Below are positions 15,304 to 24,535 of a stretch of 64,000 nucleotides of DNA, piece by piece (positions within the stretch are counted from its first letter, which is position 1; the number at the start of each line of letters is the position of its first letter). Origin of the DNA: CAVYWD01 sp963772225 (GTDB taxonomy: Bacteria; Myxococcota; Myxococcia; Myxococcales; UBA5297); NCBI GenBank assembly GCA_963772225.1, contig CAVYWD010000002.1, positions 2,914,001 to 2,978,000 of the forward strand, in the 5' to 3' direction. The notes under the pieces are model-generated. The model was given only the letters and a program-made list of their open reading frames with translations. It searched no databases and was not told the origin of the DNA. A program made the position numbers and the translations under genes.

Positions 15304-17145
15304 GTGCTGCGCCGAGGTCGGGATCCGAAACCTGTGGACGTCTATCGCCGACTCTTCGCCTTCCTGAAGCCGCACAAGGCCCGCGTGGCGCTGGCGGTGG
15401 CGGTGACGCTGGTCTTCGCCGGGGCAACCTCGCTCTATGCCTACCTGCTCGGCCCCTTGCTCAAGGTGCTTCTCACCGGCGAGGGCGCGCGGCCGACCCT
15501 GCCGCTCCTGAGCCGAATTCCGCAGGGCAGGCTCCTCGTCTGGCTCCCCGGCCTGCTCGTCGCCGCCGCCGTGGTCCGCTCCGCCGCTCAGGCGCTCCAG
15601 ACGTATCTCATGCAGTCCACCGGGCAGCGCATCGTCGCGCAGCTGCGGCGCGCGCTCTATGCCCGTTTCCTCGCGCTCCCCCAGGCCATCGTCGCCCAGC
15701 GCCACAGCGGCGACCTCGTCTCCCGCTTCGGCGCCGACGTGCAGGGAGTGGAGTTTGCCGTCACCTTCGCCTTCTCGAGCTACGTCAAGGACAGCCTGCA
15801 GATCGCCTCGCTGCTCCTCGTCTGCCTCTCGCTCGACTGGCGCCTGTTTCTCCTGGCCCTGGCGGAGATCCCCCTGGCCGCCCTCCCCCTGGCGCGCTTC
15901 TCCCGCGCGCTCAAGTCCGTCTCCGAGCGCGCGCAGGCGGGGCTCGGCGCGTTGGCGAGCCAGGTCGGCGAGAGCGTGGCCAACGTCCGCGTGGTGCAGG
16001 CTTTCCGCCGCGAGGAGGACGAGCGCGCGCGCTTCGACGCCGCCCAGCAGGCGTACCTCGAGGTCATGAAGCGCTCGTTCCTCCTGCGCGCCGCCTACAG
16101 CCCGGTGGTGGAGGTCGTGGGAGTCCTGTCGCTCGCCGCCGCGCTCGCCTGGGCGGGCTCGGCCATCGCCTCCGGCAGCCTCACTGGCGAGACGCTGCTC
16201 TCCTTCGTGGCGTCGCTGATGCTTCTCTACCAGCCGCTCAAGTCGCTCTCGGTCACCTGGCAGCAGGTCGTCCAGGGAATGGCCAGCGCGCGCCGAGTCT
16301 TCGAGGTCCTCGACGAGGGCGGCGGCCTTCCCGAGCCCGAGCGCGCCGAGCCGCCGACCTTCGAGCGCGAGCTGCGCCTCAAGGGCGTCGGCTTCAGCTA
16401 CGGCGCGGAGGCAGTGCTCCGGGGCGTGGACCTCGATGTCCCCAAGGGCCGGACGCTGGCGCTGGTCGGCGAGACCGGCTCGGGCAAGAGCACCCTCGCC
16501 TCGCTCCTGCTGCGCTTCTACGACCCCACCGAGGGCGGCGTGGAGCTCGACGGCCGCGACCTGCGCCGCTGTCGCCTCGCGGACGTGCGCAGGCTCATCG
16601 CCTACGTGCCGCAGGAGCCGGTGCTCTTCGCCGGGGCGCTGCGCGACAACGTCGCCTGCGGCCGCGAGGGCGCGAGCGAGCCGGAGATCGTCGCGGCGCT
16701 CAAGGCCGCGCACGCCTGGGACTTCGTCCGCGCGCTCCCCGGCGGCCTGGACGCGCCGGTGGGCGAGCGCGGCGCCTCGCTTTCGGGAGGGCAGCGCCAG
16801 CGCATCGCCCTGGCCCGGGCGTTTCTCGCCGATGCGCCCATCCTTCTTCTAGACGAGGCCACCAGCGCCCTGGACAACGCCAGCGAGGCCGCGGTGCAGC
16901 GCGGCCTGGAGGCGCTGCTGTCGCGCCGGACCGCGGTGGTCATCGCCCACCGGCTCTCGACCGTCGAGCGCGCCGACGAGATCGCCGTGCTCTCCGGAGG
17001 GCGGGTCGTCGAGCGCGGCGCGCACACCGAGCTCCTGGCCAGGAAGGGCGCGTACGCGGCGCTGGTGGAGGCGCAGCGAGGCCGAGCCGCCGAGGGGGGC
17101 GCGGCCGAGCGGGCCCCGGCCCAGGGCCTCGCTCCGCTCGCCTAG
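15304..17145 (+). CDS. ABC exporter with fused membrane and ATPase domains (MsbA-like)
   Basis: A 613-residue half-transporter. The N-terminal 320 residues contain six hydrophobic spans of a type-1 exporter. The ATPase has Walker A GETGSGKST, signature LSGGQRQRIALARA, Walker B ILLLDEATSALD and the switch IAHRLST. Size and pattern are those of MsbA and lipid or drug exporters that work as homodimers in the inner membrane. The start is a GTG at 15304; a GTG at 15334 (VDVYRRLFAFLKP) is equally plausible and closer to where family members begin. It lies just after a dispersed repeat, which may therefore form part of its leader. Substrate unknown. Confidence 0.92.
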   Translation: MLRRGRDPKPVDVYRRLFAFLKPHKARVALAVAVTLVFAGATSLYAYLLGPLLKVLLTGEGARPTLPLLSRIPQGRLLVWLPGLLVAAAVVRSAAQALQTYLMQSTGQRIVAQLRRALYARFLALPQAIVAQRHSGDLVSRFGADVQGVEFAVTFAFSSYVKDSLQIASLLLVCLSLDWRLFLLALAEIPLAALPLARFSRALKSVSERAQAGLGALASQVGESVANVRVVQAFRREEDERARFDAAQQAYLEVMKRSFLLRAAYSPVVEVVGVLSLAAALAWAGSAIASGSLTGETLLSFVASLMLLYQPLKSLSVTWQQVVQGMASARRVFEVLDEGGGLPEPERAEPPTFERELRLKGVGFSYGAEAVLRGVDLDVPKGRTLALVGETGSGKSTLASLLLRFYDPTEGGVELDGRDLRRCRLADVRRLIAYVPQEPVLFAGALRDNVACGREGASEPEIVAALKAAHAWDFVRALPGGLDAPVGERGASLSGGQRQRIALARAFLADAPILLLDEATSALDNASEAAVQRGLEALLSRRTAVVIAHRLSTVERADEIAVLSGGRVVERGAHTELLARKGAYAALVEAQRGRAAEGGAAERAPAQGLAPLA

Positions 17146-17198
17146 GCGCCTGGCGCTCGTGCCGCGCTGTCTTGCGGGCGCCGCGGCAGAGCCACAGC

Positions 17199-17633
17199 GT
17201 GTCAGCCGTGGAAACCGAGGTCGCCAATCCCGGCTGCGAGCCGGTGGTCGAGCAGGAAGACCGGCGTCAGCTCCTGTGGCTGATGGCCGAGTACTTCCAG
17301 ACGATCGGCTTCACCGAGCTCAAGGCTCGCCTGCCGGGCTACGTGCCGCCGGTCGTGCTCTCGGGCACGCTGGAGGACCACCGGCCCGACCTGACCTGTC
17401 GCCAGAGCAACACCGCCCGGACCCCGACGCTCCTCGAGGTCGTGCCAACCAACCAGATCGAGGACCCCTCTCTGGAGCACCGCTGGACCCTGCTGGCCTC
17501 CGCCGCCAAGCTTTACGGCGCCGAGCTCCACTTCGTCGTTCCCCGCTGGGGCGTGTTCGGACCCGGGGACCTGCAGCTCAAGCGGCGGCTCGAGCGCCTC
17601 GAGATCAACCACAACCGGATCTGGGTCGTCTAG
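17199..17633 (+). CDS. Conserved-looking hypothetical protein, possible PD-(D/E)XK fold
   Basis: A protein of about 144 residues with no family recognised with certainty. HRPDLTCRQ followed by TLLEVV and then LASAAKLYGAELHFVVPRWG gives an Asp, a Glu-x-Val and a later alpha/beta unit, the sequence order of a small PD-(D/E)XK-type fold. The usual Lys is not evident, and this may be coincidence. GTG at 17199 was chosen; TTG at 17172 is an alternative. Codon use is like that of neighbouring genes, so it is likely real. It follows the exporter by about 55 bases in the same direction and could be co-transcribed. Confidence 0.55.
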   Translation: MSAVETEVANPGCEPVVEQEDRRQLLWLMAEYFQTIGFTELKARLPGYVPPVVLSGTLEDHRPDLTCRQSNTARTPTLLEVVPTNQIEDPSLEHRWTLLASAAKLYGAELHFVVPRWGVFGPGDLQLKRRLERLEINHNRIWVV

Positions 17634-18044
17634 CGAAGCGCGCTGCGCCCGCCGAGAAGGCCGGTTGACCTTGACCTCGTCCTGGCCGGCGATGGCGACG
17701 TGGACGGGCGGTTCGCCGCCCAGGCCACCTTCAGGTCGCCGTCCACGTGGTGTCTGGCTGCGCCTGCTTGGGCGCGCAGCTCCAGTGCTTCGGCGCTTCG
17801 CCCACGTCCTTGGAGCAGGCGCCCGCGCCAGACAGAAGGGCTTTGTGCAAAGCCCCCGAGCTCGAGAGCTGGCCCGAAAACATCACCAAGAAGCGCAGCG
17901 TTTCACGTCGCGGCGAGAATAGGGGTCGAATGACCCCGGGGCGGCGCTGGCGCGACCCACCGGATGTCCTCCAGCGAGCGTTGCGAATTCCCCCCGGTTA
18001 TGTCATTGCACTCAGGACCCACACTTCCAGACGAGGACAATCCG
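17634..18044. other. Gap upstream of the PEGA/outer-membrane protein gene
   Basis: About 410 bases. One frame starting near 17747 holds several Cys residues in a short stretch and might be the remnant of a small lipoprotein, but it has no clear start or homologue that I recognise. The last 60 bases contain the ribosome site GAGGA at about 18033 for the next gene. No promoter could be assigned. Confidence 0.35.
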
Positions 18045-19532
18045 ATGCTGTCAGCTGCGATGTTGGGCGCCCTGTTGGCGTTGGCCCCCGCAGCCGCGCC
18101 GGCGGGCAAGACGCTGTGGATCGTCGAGCCCCTCTACCCGGGCCAGGAGCTGTTGGCGTCGCGCAGCGAGCAGGTGCTGGCGAGGCTCATGGCGGGCGAC
18201 GCGGGCGCGGACCAAATCATCGGCCGGAGCGCTTTGGCCGCGTTTCTCGCGGGGCGGCGGCCGAACCTGTCGTGCCTCACCGGGGACGCGGCCTGCTCGG
18301 ATCCCGTCGATGCCTTCGTGGGCACTCTGGGCTTCTCACGGGTGGTGCTGGTCAAGGGCGGGCAGGAGGACACCACCTACCGGTTCAAGGTGACGAGCTA
18401 CACGCCCGCAACCGGCGAGACGCTGTTCGGCGAGGGCGCTCACGCGAATCCCGAGCGCGCGCTGGTGGCCGCGGCGGTGAAGGTGGTGCCGCTCGCCTCG
18501 GTCCTGGAGGTCGCCTCGACGCCGCCTGGCGCGGCCGTCTTCGTCGACGGCGAGAAAGTGGGCGTGACGCCGTACCAAGGGCAGATCCTCCCGGGCGAGC
18601 GGGTCGTCAAGCTCGACCTCGCCTCGCACCTGGTCGTCGAGAAGAAGGTCGACGTGGGCCTGCGCGGGGCGCTCAAGCTCGACGAGAAGCTCGAGAAAGT
18701 GCCGGCGCGGCTGGTGGTCGCGGCGCTGCCGCTGGGCACCCGCATCGAGGTCGACGGCGCGGCGTGGGGCACCGACAAGGCCGACAAGGGCATCCAGCCG
18801 GGCAAGCACTCCATCAAGCTCGCGCTCGACGGATACGCTGGCCTCCAGGAGGACGTGGACGTGCTGTCGGGCACCACGTTCACTTTCGAGCGCACGCTCG
18901 AGGCGACAGGCTGGACGAACCTCATGGGTGCGTTCGGCCGCGCGCAGGAGGACATCTACAAGCGCAACTCCTACTTCACCCTGAGCTACGAGAACGGGCT
19001 GATGTGGGGCGACGCGCTCATCGCGAAGCAGAGCCTGAACAAGAGCAACTCCGACACCATCGTCGGCAACCGCATCCTCAACGGCGGCAGGCTCGCCGGG
19101 CTCTCGCTGGAGTACGGCCAGACCGGCCGGCACTTCGGCATCATGGTGGTGGGCGCGGGCTTCTACCACTCGCTCTCGCCTTGGAGCCTGTCCGTCTTGA
19201 ACGCGAGCGACCCGAGCGTGAATCGGGCAAATGCCGACGTCTCGGTGCTCCTGATCCGCGCGGTCCAGCCGCAGGTCCGCTGGGCCCTCTGGCGCTTCAC
19301 GCTCTTCGCCCAGGGCGGCGCCGAGGGCCGGGCCATCTTCGCGGACCTCAAGACGCCCGTCGACGACGCGAGCACGCTCTACGTCATCGACTTCCAGCTC
19401 ACGGGCGAGGTCGGCGCGCGGCTGCACATCGTCGACGGCCTGTACCTCGAGGGCATCTTCCGGCACAGCTGGACCTTCAGCAGCCGGGCGGCGATTCACG
19501 GCTTCCACGGAGGCATCGGTTATGCGTTCTGA
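18045..19532 (+). CDS. PEGA-domain protein with C-terminal outer-membrane barrel-like region
   Basis: A 495-residue exported protein. A signal peptide (MLSAAMLGALLAL...) leads to an N-terminal domain of about 125 residues, then two or three PEGA-type beta units (STPPGAAVFVDGEKVGVTPY; LPLGTRIEVDG). The C-terminal 190 residues are beta-rich with alternating hydrophobics and end in Phe (GGIGYAF), as in outer-membrane barrels. PEGA domains are usually periplasmic or surface-facing. The ATG at 18045 has a GAGGA site nine bases upstream; an in-frame opening from 17964 would hide the signal. It overlaps the following TPR gene by 11 bases, so the two are coupled. Confidence 0.8.
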   Translation: MLSAAMLGALLALAPAAAPAGKTLWIVEPLYPGQELLASRSEQVLARLMAGDAGADQIIGRSALAAFLAGRRPNLSCLTGDAACSDPVDAFVGTLGFSRVVLVKGGQEDTTYRFKVTSYTPATGETLFGEGAHANPERALVAAAVKVVPLASVLEVASTPPGAAVFVDGEKVGVTPYQGQILPGERVVKLDLASHLVVEKKVDVGLRGALKLDEKLEKVPARLVVAALPLGTRIEVDGAAWGTDKADKGIQPGKHSIKLALDGYAGLQEDVDVLSGTTFTFERTLEATGWTNLMGAFGRAQEDIYKRNSYFTLSYENGLMWGDALIAKQSLNKSNSDTIVGNRILNGGRLAGLSLEYGQTGRHFGIMVVGAGFYHSLSPWSLSVLNASDPSVNRANADVSVLLIRAVQPQVRWALWRFTLFAQGGAEGRAIFADLKTPVDDASTLYVIDFQLTGEVGARLHIVDGLYLEGIFRHSWTFSSRAAIHGFHGGIGYAF

Positions 19533-20496
19533 TCGCGGACTCGCCCTGGCCCTGGCGCTGGGCCTTTGCGCGCCAGCCGCCGCCGACCCCATGGTCGGGC
19601 CGGCGGTGGGCAACGCCGACCTGCTCATCGCCGAGGGCACTCGGCTCTACAACCAGAAGGACTACGCCTCGGCGCGCGCCAACTTCCTCAAGGCCACCCG
19701 GGTCACGCCGGCGACGATGCCCACCTACCTGGCGCTGGCGCGCACCTACCTGGCCCTCGACACGGTGGAGCTCGCCTGCCAGACCTACCGGGTCTACGTG
19801 AAGAACTCGCCCGAGTCGCCCGACCGCGCCAAGGCGCAGGCGGAGCTCGAGGGCTGCGAGCGGCGCCTCGCCGACAAGCCGCCCTCCGAACGGCCCGTCT
19901 CGCAGCTGTACGTGGAGATAAAGGCCGCCTTCTTCGAGGCGCTCGACAAAGGCAACCTGCTCGGCCAGGGGTCGGCGCAGGAGACCTTCCAGGGGCTCTT
20001 GAATGCGGCCTACGCGGCGCCGGACGTGGGCGACATGGCCCAAAAGCTCGCCCGCGCGGCGGAGCAGAGCGCAGACAAGGTCTACCGCGCGGCGCTCGGC
20101 CACCAGAAGCCGTCGCCGGCGCAGCTGCGCAGCGCGAGCGCGCAGTACGCGGTGGCGCTCGAGTGCGGGGCTGCGCCGGGCGCCCAGCTCGCGCACGCGG
20201 CGTTCGTGGAAGGCGTGGCGTTCCTCGCCGAGGGCGAGGCCGCCAAGGCCGAGGAGCGCTTCGAGGACGCGGGTAAGCGGGACCCGAGCGACGTCGAGGC
20301 GCGATTTTGGCGCGGGCTCGCTCGCTACAGCAGCGGCGACAAGCCGGGCGGATTGAAGGCGCTGGAGGCGGACCTCCCGGCGGATCCGCGCACGGGGGTG
20401 GTGCGGGTCGCGGCCGCGTTCGACCGGGGGTCCGACGCCGCGGCTGGCGAGCTCATCGACTTCCTCTTCGCACGGCGGTTCAAGAGCGCTCCGTAG
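19522..20496 (+). CDS. Exported TPR-repeat protein
   Basis: A 324-residue protein with signal peptide (LALALALGLCAPAAADP) and TPR-like helical repeats, clearest at LLIAEGTRLYNQKDYASARANF and again at AKAEERFEDAGKRDPSDVEA. TPR units hold protein partners, so a periplasmic scaffold role is likely. The ATG lies inside the last codons of the PEGA gene, which indicates coupled synthesis and probably a shared envelope complex. No enzyme motif is present. The next gene begins about 285 bases later in the same direction. Confidence 0.8.
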   Translation: MRSDRGLALALALGLCAPAAADPMVGPAVGNADLLIAEGTRLYNQKDYASARANFLKATRVTPATMPTYLALARTYLALDTVELACQTYRVYVKNSPESPDRAKAQAELEGCERRLADKPPSERPVSQLYVEIKAAFFEALDKGNLLGQGSAQETFQGLLNAAYAAPDVGDMAQKLARAAEQSADKVYRAALGHQKPSPAQLRSASAQYAVALECGAAPGAQLAHAAFVEGVAFLAEGEAAKAEERFEDAGKRDPSDVEARFWRGLARYSSGDKPGGLKALEADLPADPRTGVVRVAAAFDRGSDAAAGELIDFLFARRFKSAP

Positions 20497-20781
20497 GCCC
20501 TCGTGGGCGTTGGCGACGGGGGCCGGAGCCCCACCGGCCTTGGCGCGGAAGCTGGGTTTGCGCCTGGGCCAGCGGCCGCGCTGGATGGTCTCGAGCGTCC
20601 GCGCGGGCGGTCGAGTGAATCGCGCAGAAGAATTGATGACGGCCCTTGGGGGCTCGTCACACGCGGACGCCCGCGCCTCGCGAAGCAACCCGAAGGCCTC
20701 TTTCGCCCTTCGTGCGTTACACTGGGCGCTCTTCAGCCGCCCTGGGAGGAGCGGCGCTGATCGGGGCGAGGTTCATCAGGC

Positions 20782-22572
20782 ATGTCCATCATCTGCCAAG
20801 GCTGTGCGGCCGAGCTTGCGACCTGGACGGGCCACTGCCCGCACTGCGGCTGGACCAAGAGCGTCGAGGTCAAGCAGCGCCAGGACGCCCTCATCGGCCG
20901 GGTGATCGGCGGGCGCTACAAGATCGTCCAGAAGCTGGGCCAGGGCGGCATGGGCGCGGTCTATTTGGCCGAGCACACCGGCGTCGGCCAGCGGGTCGCC
21001 ATCAAGTTCTTGAACCCATCGTTCTCCGGCGACCCGGACGTCGTGCGCCGGTTCCTCAACGAGGCCAAGAGCTACGGGCAGATCGGCCACCCGCACGCGG
21101 TGCAGCTCCACGACTTCGGCCAGGACGACGACGGCAACCTCTTCATCTCGATGGAATACATCGAGGGGCAAGACCTGAAGAAGGTGCTGGAGAAGGTGAA
21201 ACGCTTCTCCCTCAGGGACGCCCTCGACATCGCCCTTCAGGTCTGTGACGTGCTCGGATACGCGCATGACAAGGGCATCGTCCACCGCGACCTGAAGCCC
21301 GAGAACATCATGCTGGTGAAGGGCCTGCGCGGCTATCACGCCAAGGTGCTCGATTTCGGCGTGGCGCGGCTCATGGGCGAGCAGGGCACGCGCGTCACCG
21401 CGACCGGGAGCATCACCGGCACGCCGCGCTACATGTCGCCCGAGCAGGCCGAGGGCCGGGACGCCGACCACCGCACCGACATCTACGCGCTGGGCCTGGT
21501 CCTCTACGAGTGCGTGTCGGGCGCGCACCCGTTCGGCAGCGCCACCATCGCCGAGACGCTTCGCCGCCAGGTGGTGGAGCCGGTGCCGCACCTCTCGGAG
21601 GCGCGGCCCGATTTGCGCCTGCCCGACGCGCTCGACGACGCCATCCAGAAGGCCGTGGAGAAGAACCGCGAGCGGCGGTTCCAATCGATGAAGGAGCTGG
21701 CCCAGGCCCTGGTTCCTCTCATGCCCACCGGGACCCTGGACGCGTTGCCCGAAGGCGACGACGCGCTCACCGACGTCAACCGGGTCCGGGAGAAGACGGC
21801 GCACGACCGCTCGCCCTTCGACCGAGAGGACAAGAGCCGCGCGGGGTTCATCGCCGGGGTATCGGCGGCGGCGGTCGTGGCGCTGGGGCTCGGTGGGTAC
21901 TTCGCGCTACGGCCGTCGGGCGAGCGCCCCTCGGTCGATCTGTTGCCCACGCCCGTCCCGACGGCGGTCGCGGCGCCTCCCGTCGGGGCCGGAGCGGACC
22001 CCGCCGGCGCACAGGGCGCAAAGGCGGGCGACCGCGAAGCGTCCGGCGCAGCCGAGGCCGCGGGACCGCAGAAGGGGCAGGCGGCCGTCGCCGAGAAGAC
22101 CCCCGAGCCGCAGGTGCAACTGGTGGCCCAGGCGCCCAGGCCGCCGCCCACGGGCAACCCCGGGGTGGCGCCGAGCCGCACGGGCCAGGGCGGGATGAGC
22201 CAGGTCGAAGCGACCATCGCGCTGGACGCCGTGGTCAACAACGGAGTGGAGAAGTTCAACGAGTCGACCTTCACGGCGGCGGACTCCCGATACCGCGGCG
22301 GAGACCTCGTGGGCGCCTCGGGGATGCTCAGGCCGCTGGCGGCGAGCAGCTCCGTGCGCGGCGCGCAGCGGGAAAGGGTCGATGGCCTCCTGCATCTGAT
22401 CAGCTCGCTCCAGGAAAAGCTGCGAACGGCGGACGATGCGCTTCAGCGGGGTCGGATCGCGGAGGCCGCCAGGCTCTACCAGGAGGTCAAGAGCCAGAAC
22501 TCCAACGTCAAGGAAGCCACCGACGGGCTCAACCGGTGCAAGGCCGAGAAGCCGCCCGAGAAGATGGACTGA
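20782..22572 (+). CDS. Membrane Ser/Thr protein kinase with N-terminal zinc ribbon
   Basis: A 596-residue eukaryote-like kinase. An N-terminal zinc ribbon has Cys5, Cys8, Cys19 and Cys22 (CQGC ... CPHC). The kinase domain runs about 44-315, with glycine loop LGQGGMGAVY, VAIK lysine, HRDLKPEN catalytic loop, DFG and MSPEQAEG, so it should be active. A transmembrane span follows near 355-376 (AAAVVALGLGGYFAL). The exported C-terminal 215 residues have a Pro/Ala/Gly linker and a helical end. This layout, with zinc ribbon, kinase and membrane span, is common in myxobacteria. The target is unknown; the envelope proteins just upstream are candidates. Confidence 0.93.
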   Translation: MSIICQGCAAELATWTGHCPHCGWTKSVEVKQRQDALIGRVIGGRYKIVQKLGQGGMGAVYLAEHTGVGQRVAIKFLNPSFSGDPDVVRRFLNEAKSYGQIGHPHAVQLHDFGQDDDGNLFISMEYIEGQDLKKVLEKVKRFSLRDALDIALQVCDVLGYAHDKGIVHRDLKPENIMLVKGLRGYHAKVLDFGVARLMGEQGTRVTATGSITGTPRYMSPEQAEGRDADHRTDIYALGLVLYECVSGAHPFGSATIAETLRRQVVEPVPHLSEARPDLRLPDALDDAIQKAVEKNRERRFQSMKELAQALVPLMPTGTLDALPEGDDALTDVNRVREKTAHDRSPFDREDKSRAGFIAGVSAAAVVALGLGGYFALRPSGERPSVDLLPTPVPTAVAAPPVGAGADPAGAQGAKAGDREASGAAEAAGPQKGQAAVAEKTPEPQVQLVAQAPRPPPTGNPGVAPSRTGQGGMSQVEATIALDAVVNNGVEKFNESTFTAADSRYRGGDLVGASGMLRPLAASSSVRGAQRERVDGLLHLISSLQEKLRTADDALQRGRIAEAARLYQEVKSQNSNVKEATDGLNRCKAEKPPEKMD

Positions 22573-22644
22573 AGCTCGCGACCCTTGGCGGCGCTCCGAA
22601 CTACGGGTTGACGCGCGCCAGGGGAACCCGCACCTTCTCGCGCC

Positions 22645-24060
22645 ATGAACAGCCAAGGCGGACACACCGGCAAGCCACCGGGAGCGGGGAGCGGCACCAG
22701 CGGAGCGAGGCGCGACGGCCGTGGAGGGCCCGGGCGGCCAGGCCCGCGGGATCGGCGGGGCGGCTTCGGCCACGACCGGGAGCGCGGCGCGGGCGGCAGG
22801 GCGGGCGCCGAGGGCGCGCTGCTCGCCATCCTCCACGAGCTCGAGCGGCCGCTGACGGCGAGCGACTTCGAGGCGCAAAAGGGCCACCTTGGAAAGCTGC
22901 TCGAGAAGCTCAGGCCGCTGAGGCTCCCCTCCATCGACGCGCTGGAGTTCGACGCGAGGACGCGGCTCTTCACGTCGCTCCTGCGCGCCGGGAGACAGCC
23001 GGAGGTCCCGGACGCCGAGAAGGAGGCGAAGCGCAAGGAGGTCTTGAGCCTGCTCGGGGACGTCTGGCGGGCGCTCGGCGACGAGCGGCGCGCGGGGCTT
23101 CTGTTCGCGGCGTCGGGAAAGAGCGAGAGCGCCATCAAAGCTCTGGAGCAGTCGGGCGAATGGCAGGAGGTGGCGGGGCTGCACCTCAAGGAAGGGCGGG
23201 CGCTCGAGGCGGCGCGGCTTTTGGAGCAGAAGGGCGAGCACGCGCAGGCGCTCAAGGCCTACAAGGAGGCGGGCGACCAGCGCGGGTGGCTGCGCGCCGC
23301 GCTGCTCTCCAAGGACCGCGAGGAGATCCTGAAGGCGGCGGGCGCTCTGCCGCTCAAGGCGGTGCGCGACCTCCTCTTCAAGCACGGCCAGGGCGACCTG
23401 TACCTGGACATCCTGGCGGGGCGCGGGGAGTGGCTGGAGATCGCTTCGCTCTACGAAAAGGCGGAGCAATTCGCCGACGCGGCGCAGGCGTTCGAGCGGG
23501 GCCAGCGGCTGACGCGCGCGGCCGACACCTGGCGCAAGGCCGGGAACCTTGTGGAGATGGAGCGCTGCGCGGGCGAAGAGGCCAAAGCGCGGCAGGGCCG
23601 GCGCGATTTCATCGGCGCGGGTGAAGTATTGCGAAAGTTCGGATTCGTCGACCGCGCGGTGGAATTGGTGAAAGAGGCGTATCCGCAGGTGGCATTCAAA
23701 TGGTTGCAAGAGGCGGGAAAAGACGCCGAGGCGGTCGGGTTCGCCCGTGCGCAGGCGAAGAAGTGCGCTGAGGCGGGCAAGCCCGGGGACGAGGCGCCTT
23801 GGCTCGAGCGCGCGGGGGAGCTGGGGCTCGCGGCAGAGGCGAGCGAGCGGGCGGGGGCGTTCGGCGAGGCGCTGCGGATATGGGAACAGATGGGCGAATG
23901 GGAGAAGGGCGGCGACGCCGCGGCGCGGGCGGGCGAGAAGGCGCGGGCGGTGGAGCTTTTGAAACGGGCAGGGGTGGCGGAGGCGGAGGCGCGAGTGGAA
24001 CGGCTCGCGCCGGCGCGGGCGACGCCAGCGGCGCCCGAGGGGCCGGGCACGGCGGGGTAG
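22645..24060 (+). CDS. Alpha-helical repeat (TPR/coatomer-like) protein with Gly/Arg-rich N-terminus
   Basis: A 471-residue soluble protein. The first 55 residues are Gly/Arg-rich and disordered-looking (GRGGPGRPGPRDRRGG), a type of tail often involved in nucleic-acid or protein contact. The rest consists of repeated helical pairs rich in Ala, Glu and Leu, such as ALEQSGEWQEVAGLHLKEGR and AALLYEKA-type units, as in TPR or coatomer-like solenoids. No catalytic motif is visible. It follows the kinase gene by 72 bases in the same direction and may be its partner or substrate; that is inference. Confidence 0.75.
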   Translation: MNSQGGHTGKPPGAGSGTSGARRDGRGGPGRPGPRDRRGGFGHDRERGAGGRAGAEGALLAILHELERPLTASDFEAQKGHLGKLLEKLRPLRLPSIDALEFDARTRLFTSLLRAGRQPEVPDAEKEAKRKEVLSLLGDVWRALGDERRAGLLFAASGKSESAIKALEQSGEWQEVAGLHLKEGRALEAARLLEQKGEHAQALKAYKEAGDQRGWLRAALLSKDREEILKAAGALPLKAVRDLLFKHGQGDLYLDILAGRGEWLEIASLYEKAEQFADAAQAFERGQRLTRAADTWRKAGNLVEMERCAGEEAKARQGRRDFIGAGEVLRKFGFVDRAVELVKEAYPQVAFKWLQEAGKDAEAVGFARAQAKKCAEAGKPGDEAPWLERAGELGLAAEASERAGAFGEALRIWEQMGEWEKGGDAAARAGEKARAVELLKRAGVAEAEARVERLAPARATPAAPEGPGTAG

Positions 24061-24108
24061 GGCCCTCGCCGCGCTCGCGGCCGTGAAGCCCGTGGTCGGA
24101 GGCGAGCA

Positions 24109-24306
24109 ATGCCGAAGGTGACCTGCGACTCGAATGGTTTCGTCCGAGGGTTTGCCCATCACGACGGCTCCCTCGACGGCGTGCTCACGACCAGCGACGG
24201 CGGTAAATTGGACGCCCACCTCGCCCTTCGGCCGCTCTCCGGGCCGCCGCTCGTCTTGACGCTGAAAAGCGAATCCACGGCCCAAGGGAAAATTGCTGGC
24301 TTGTGA
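24109..24306 (+). CDS. Small hypothetical protein (65 residues)
   Basis: A short open frame with ATG at 24109 and a GGAGGCGAG ribosome site at the proper distance, 48 bases after the preceding gene. The sequence (MPKVTCDSNGFVRGFAHHDG at the start) has a beta-rich look with Gly/Asp turns and no signal or membrane span. No family is recognised. The good ribosome site and ordinary codon use support translation, but length alone does not. Confidence 0.45.
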   Translation: MPKVTCDSNGFVRGFAHHDGSLDGVLTTSDGGKLDAHLALRPLSGPPLVLTLKSESTAQGKIAGL

Positions 24307-24535
24307 GGGGCTCGAGATTTGCTCGAGCGTGCTGCCCGTAAGGCCATTGCGGGGGCCGGACGAGCTATCCGCCTCGGGACCTTAACGGCGAGAAAATGCC
24401 GCATCGGAAGTTCGGGCGGTCGCGCCCATCGCCTTTGCTCGACCGACTTGCGTGGGCCTGGGAGAACGCCCTGTGCTAGGGCATTGCCCTGGACTGGGCC
24501 GCTGAGCGAACCGGATACCCAATCTCCTGTTCCCG

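Noticed and set aside
21907..24285. A 792-codon leftward frame opposite the solenoid protein gene
   Set aside because: Shadow of the kinase tail and solenoid gene; low-complexity Arg/Leu composition.
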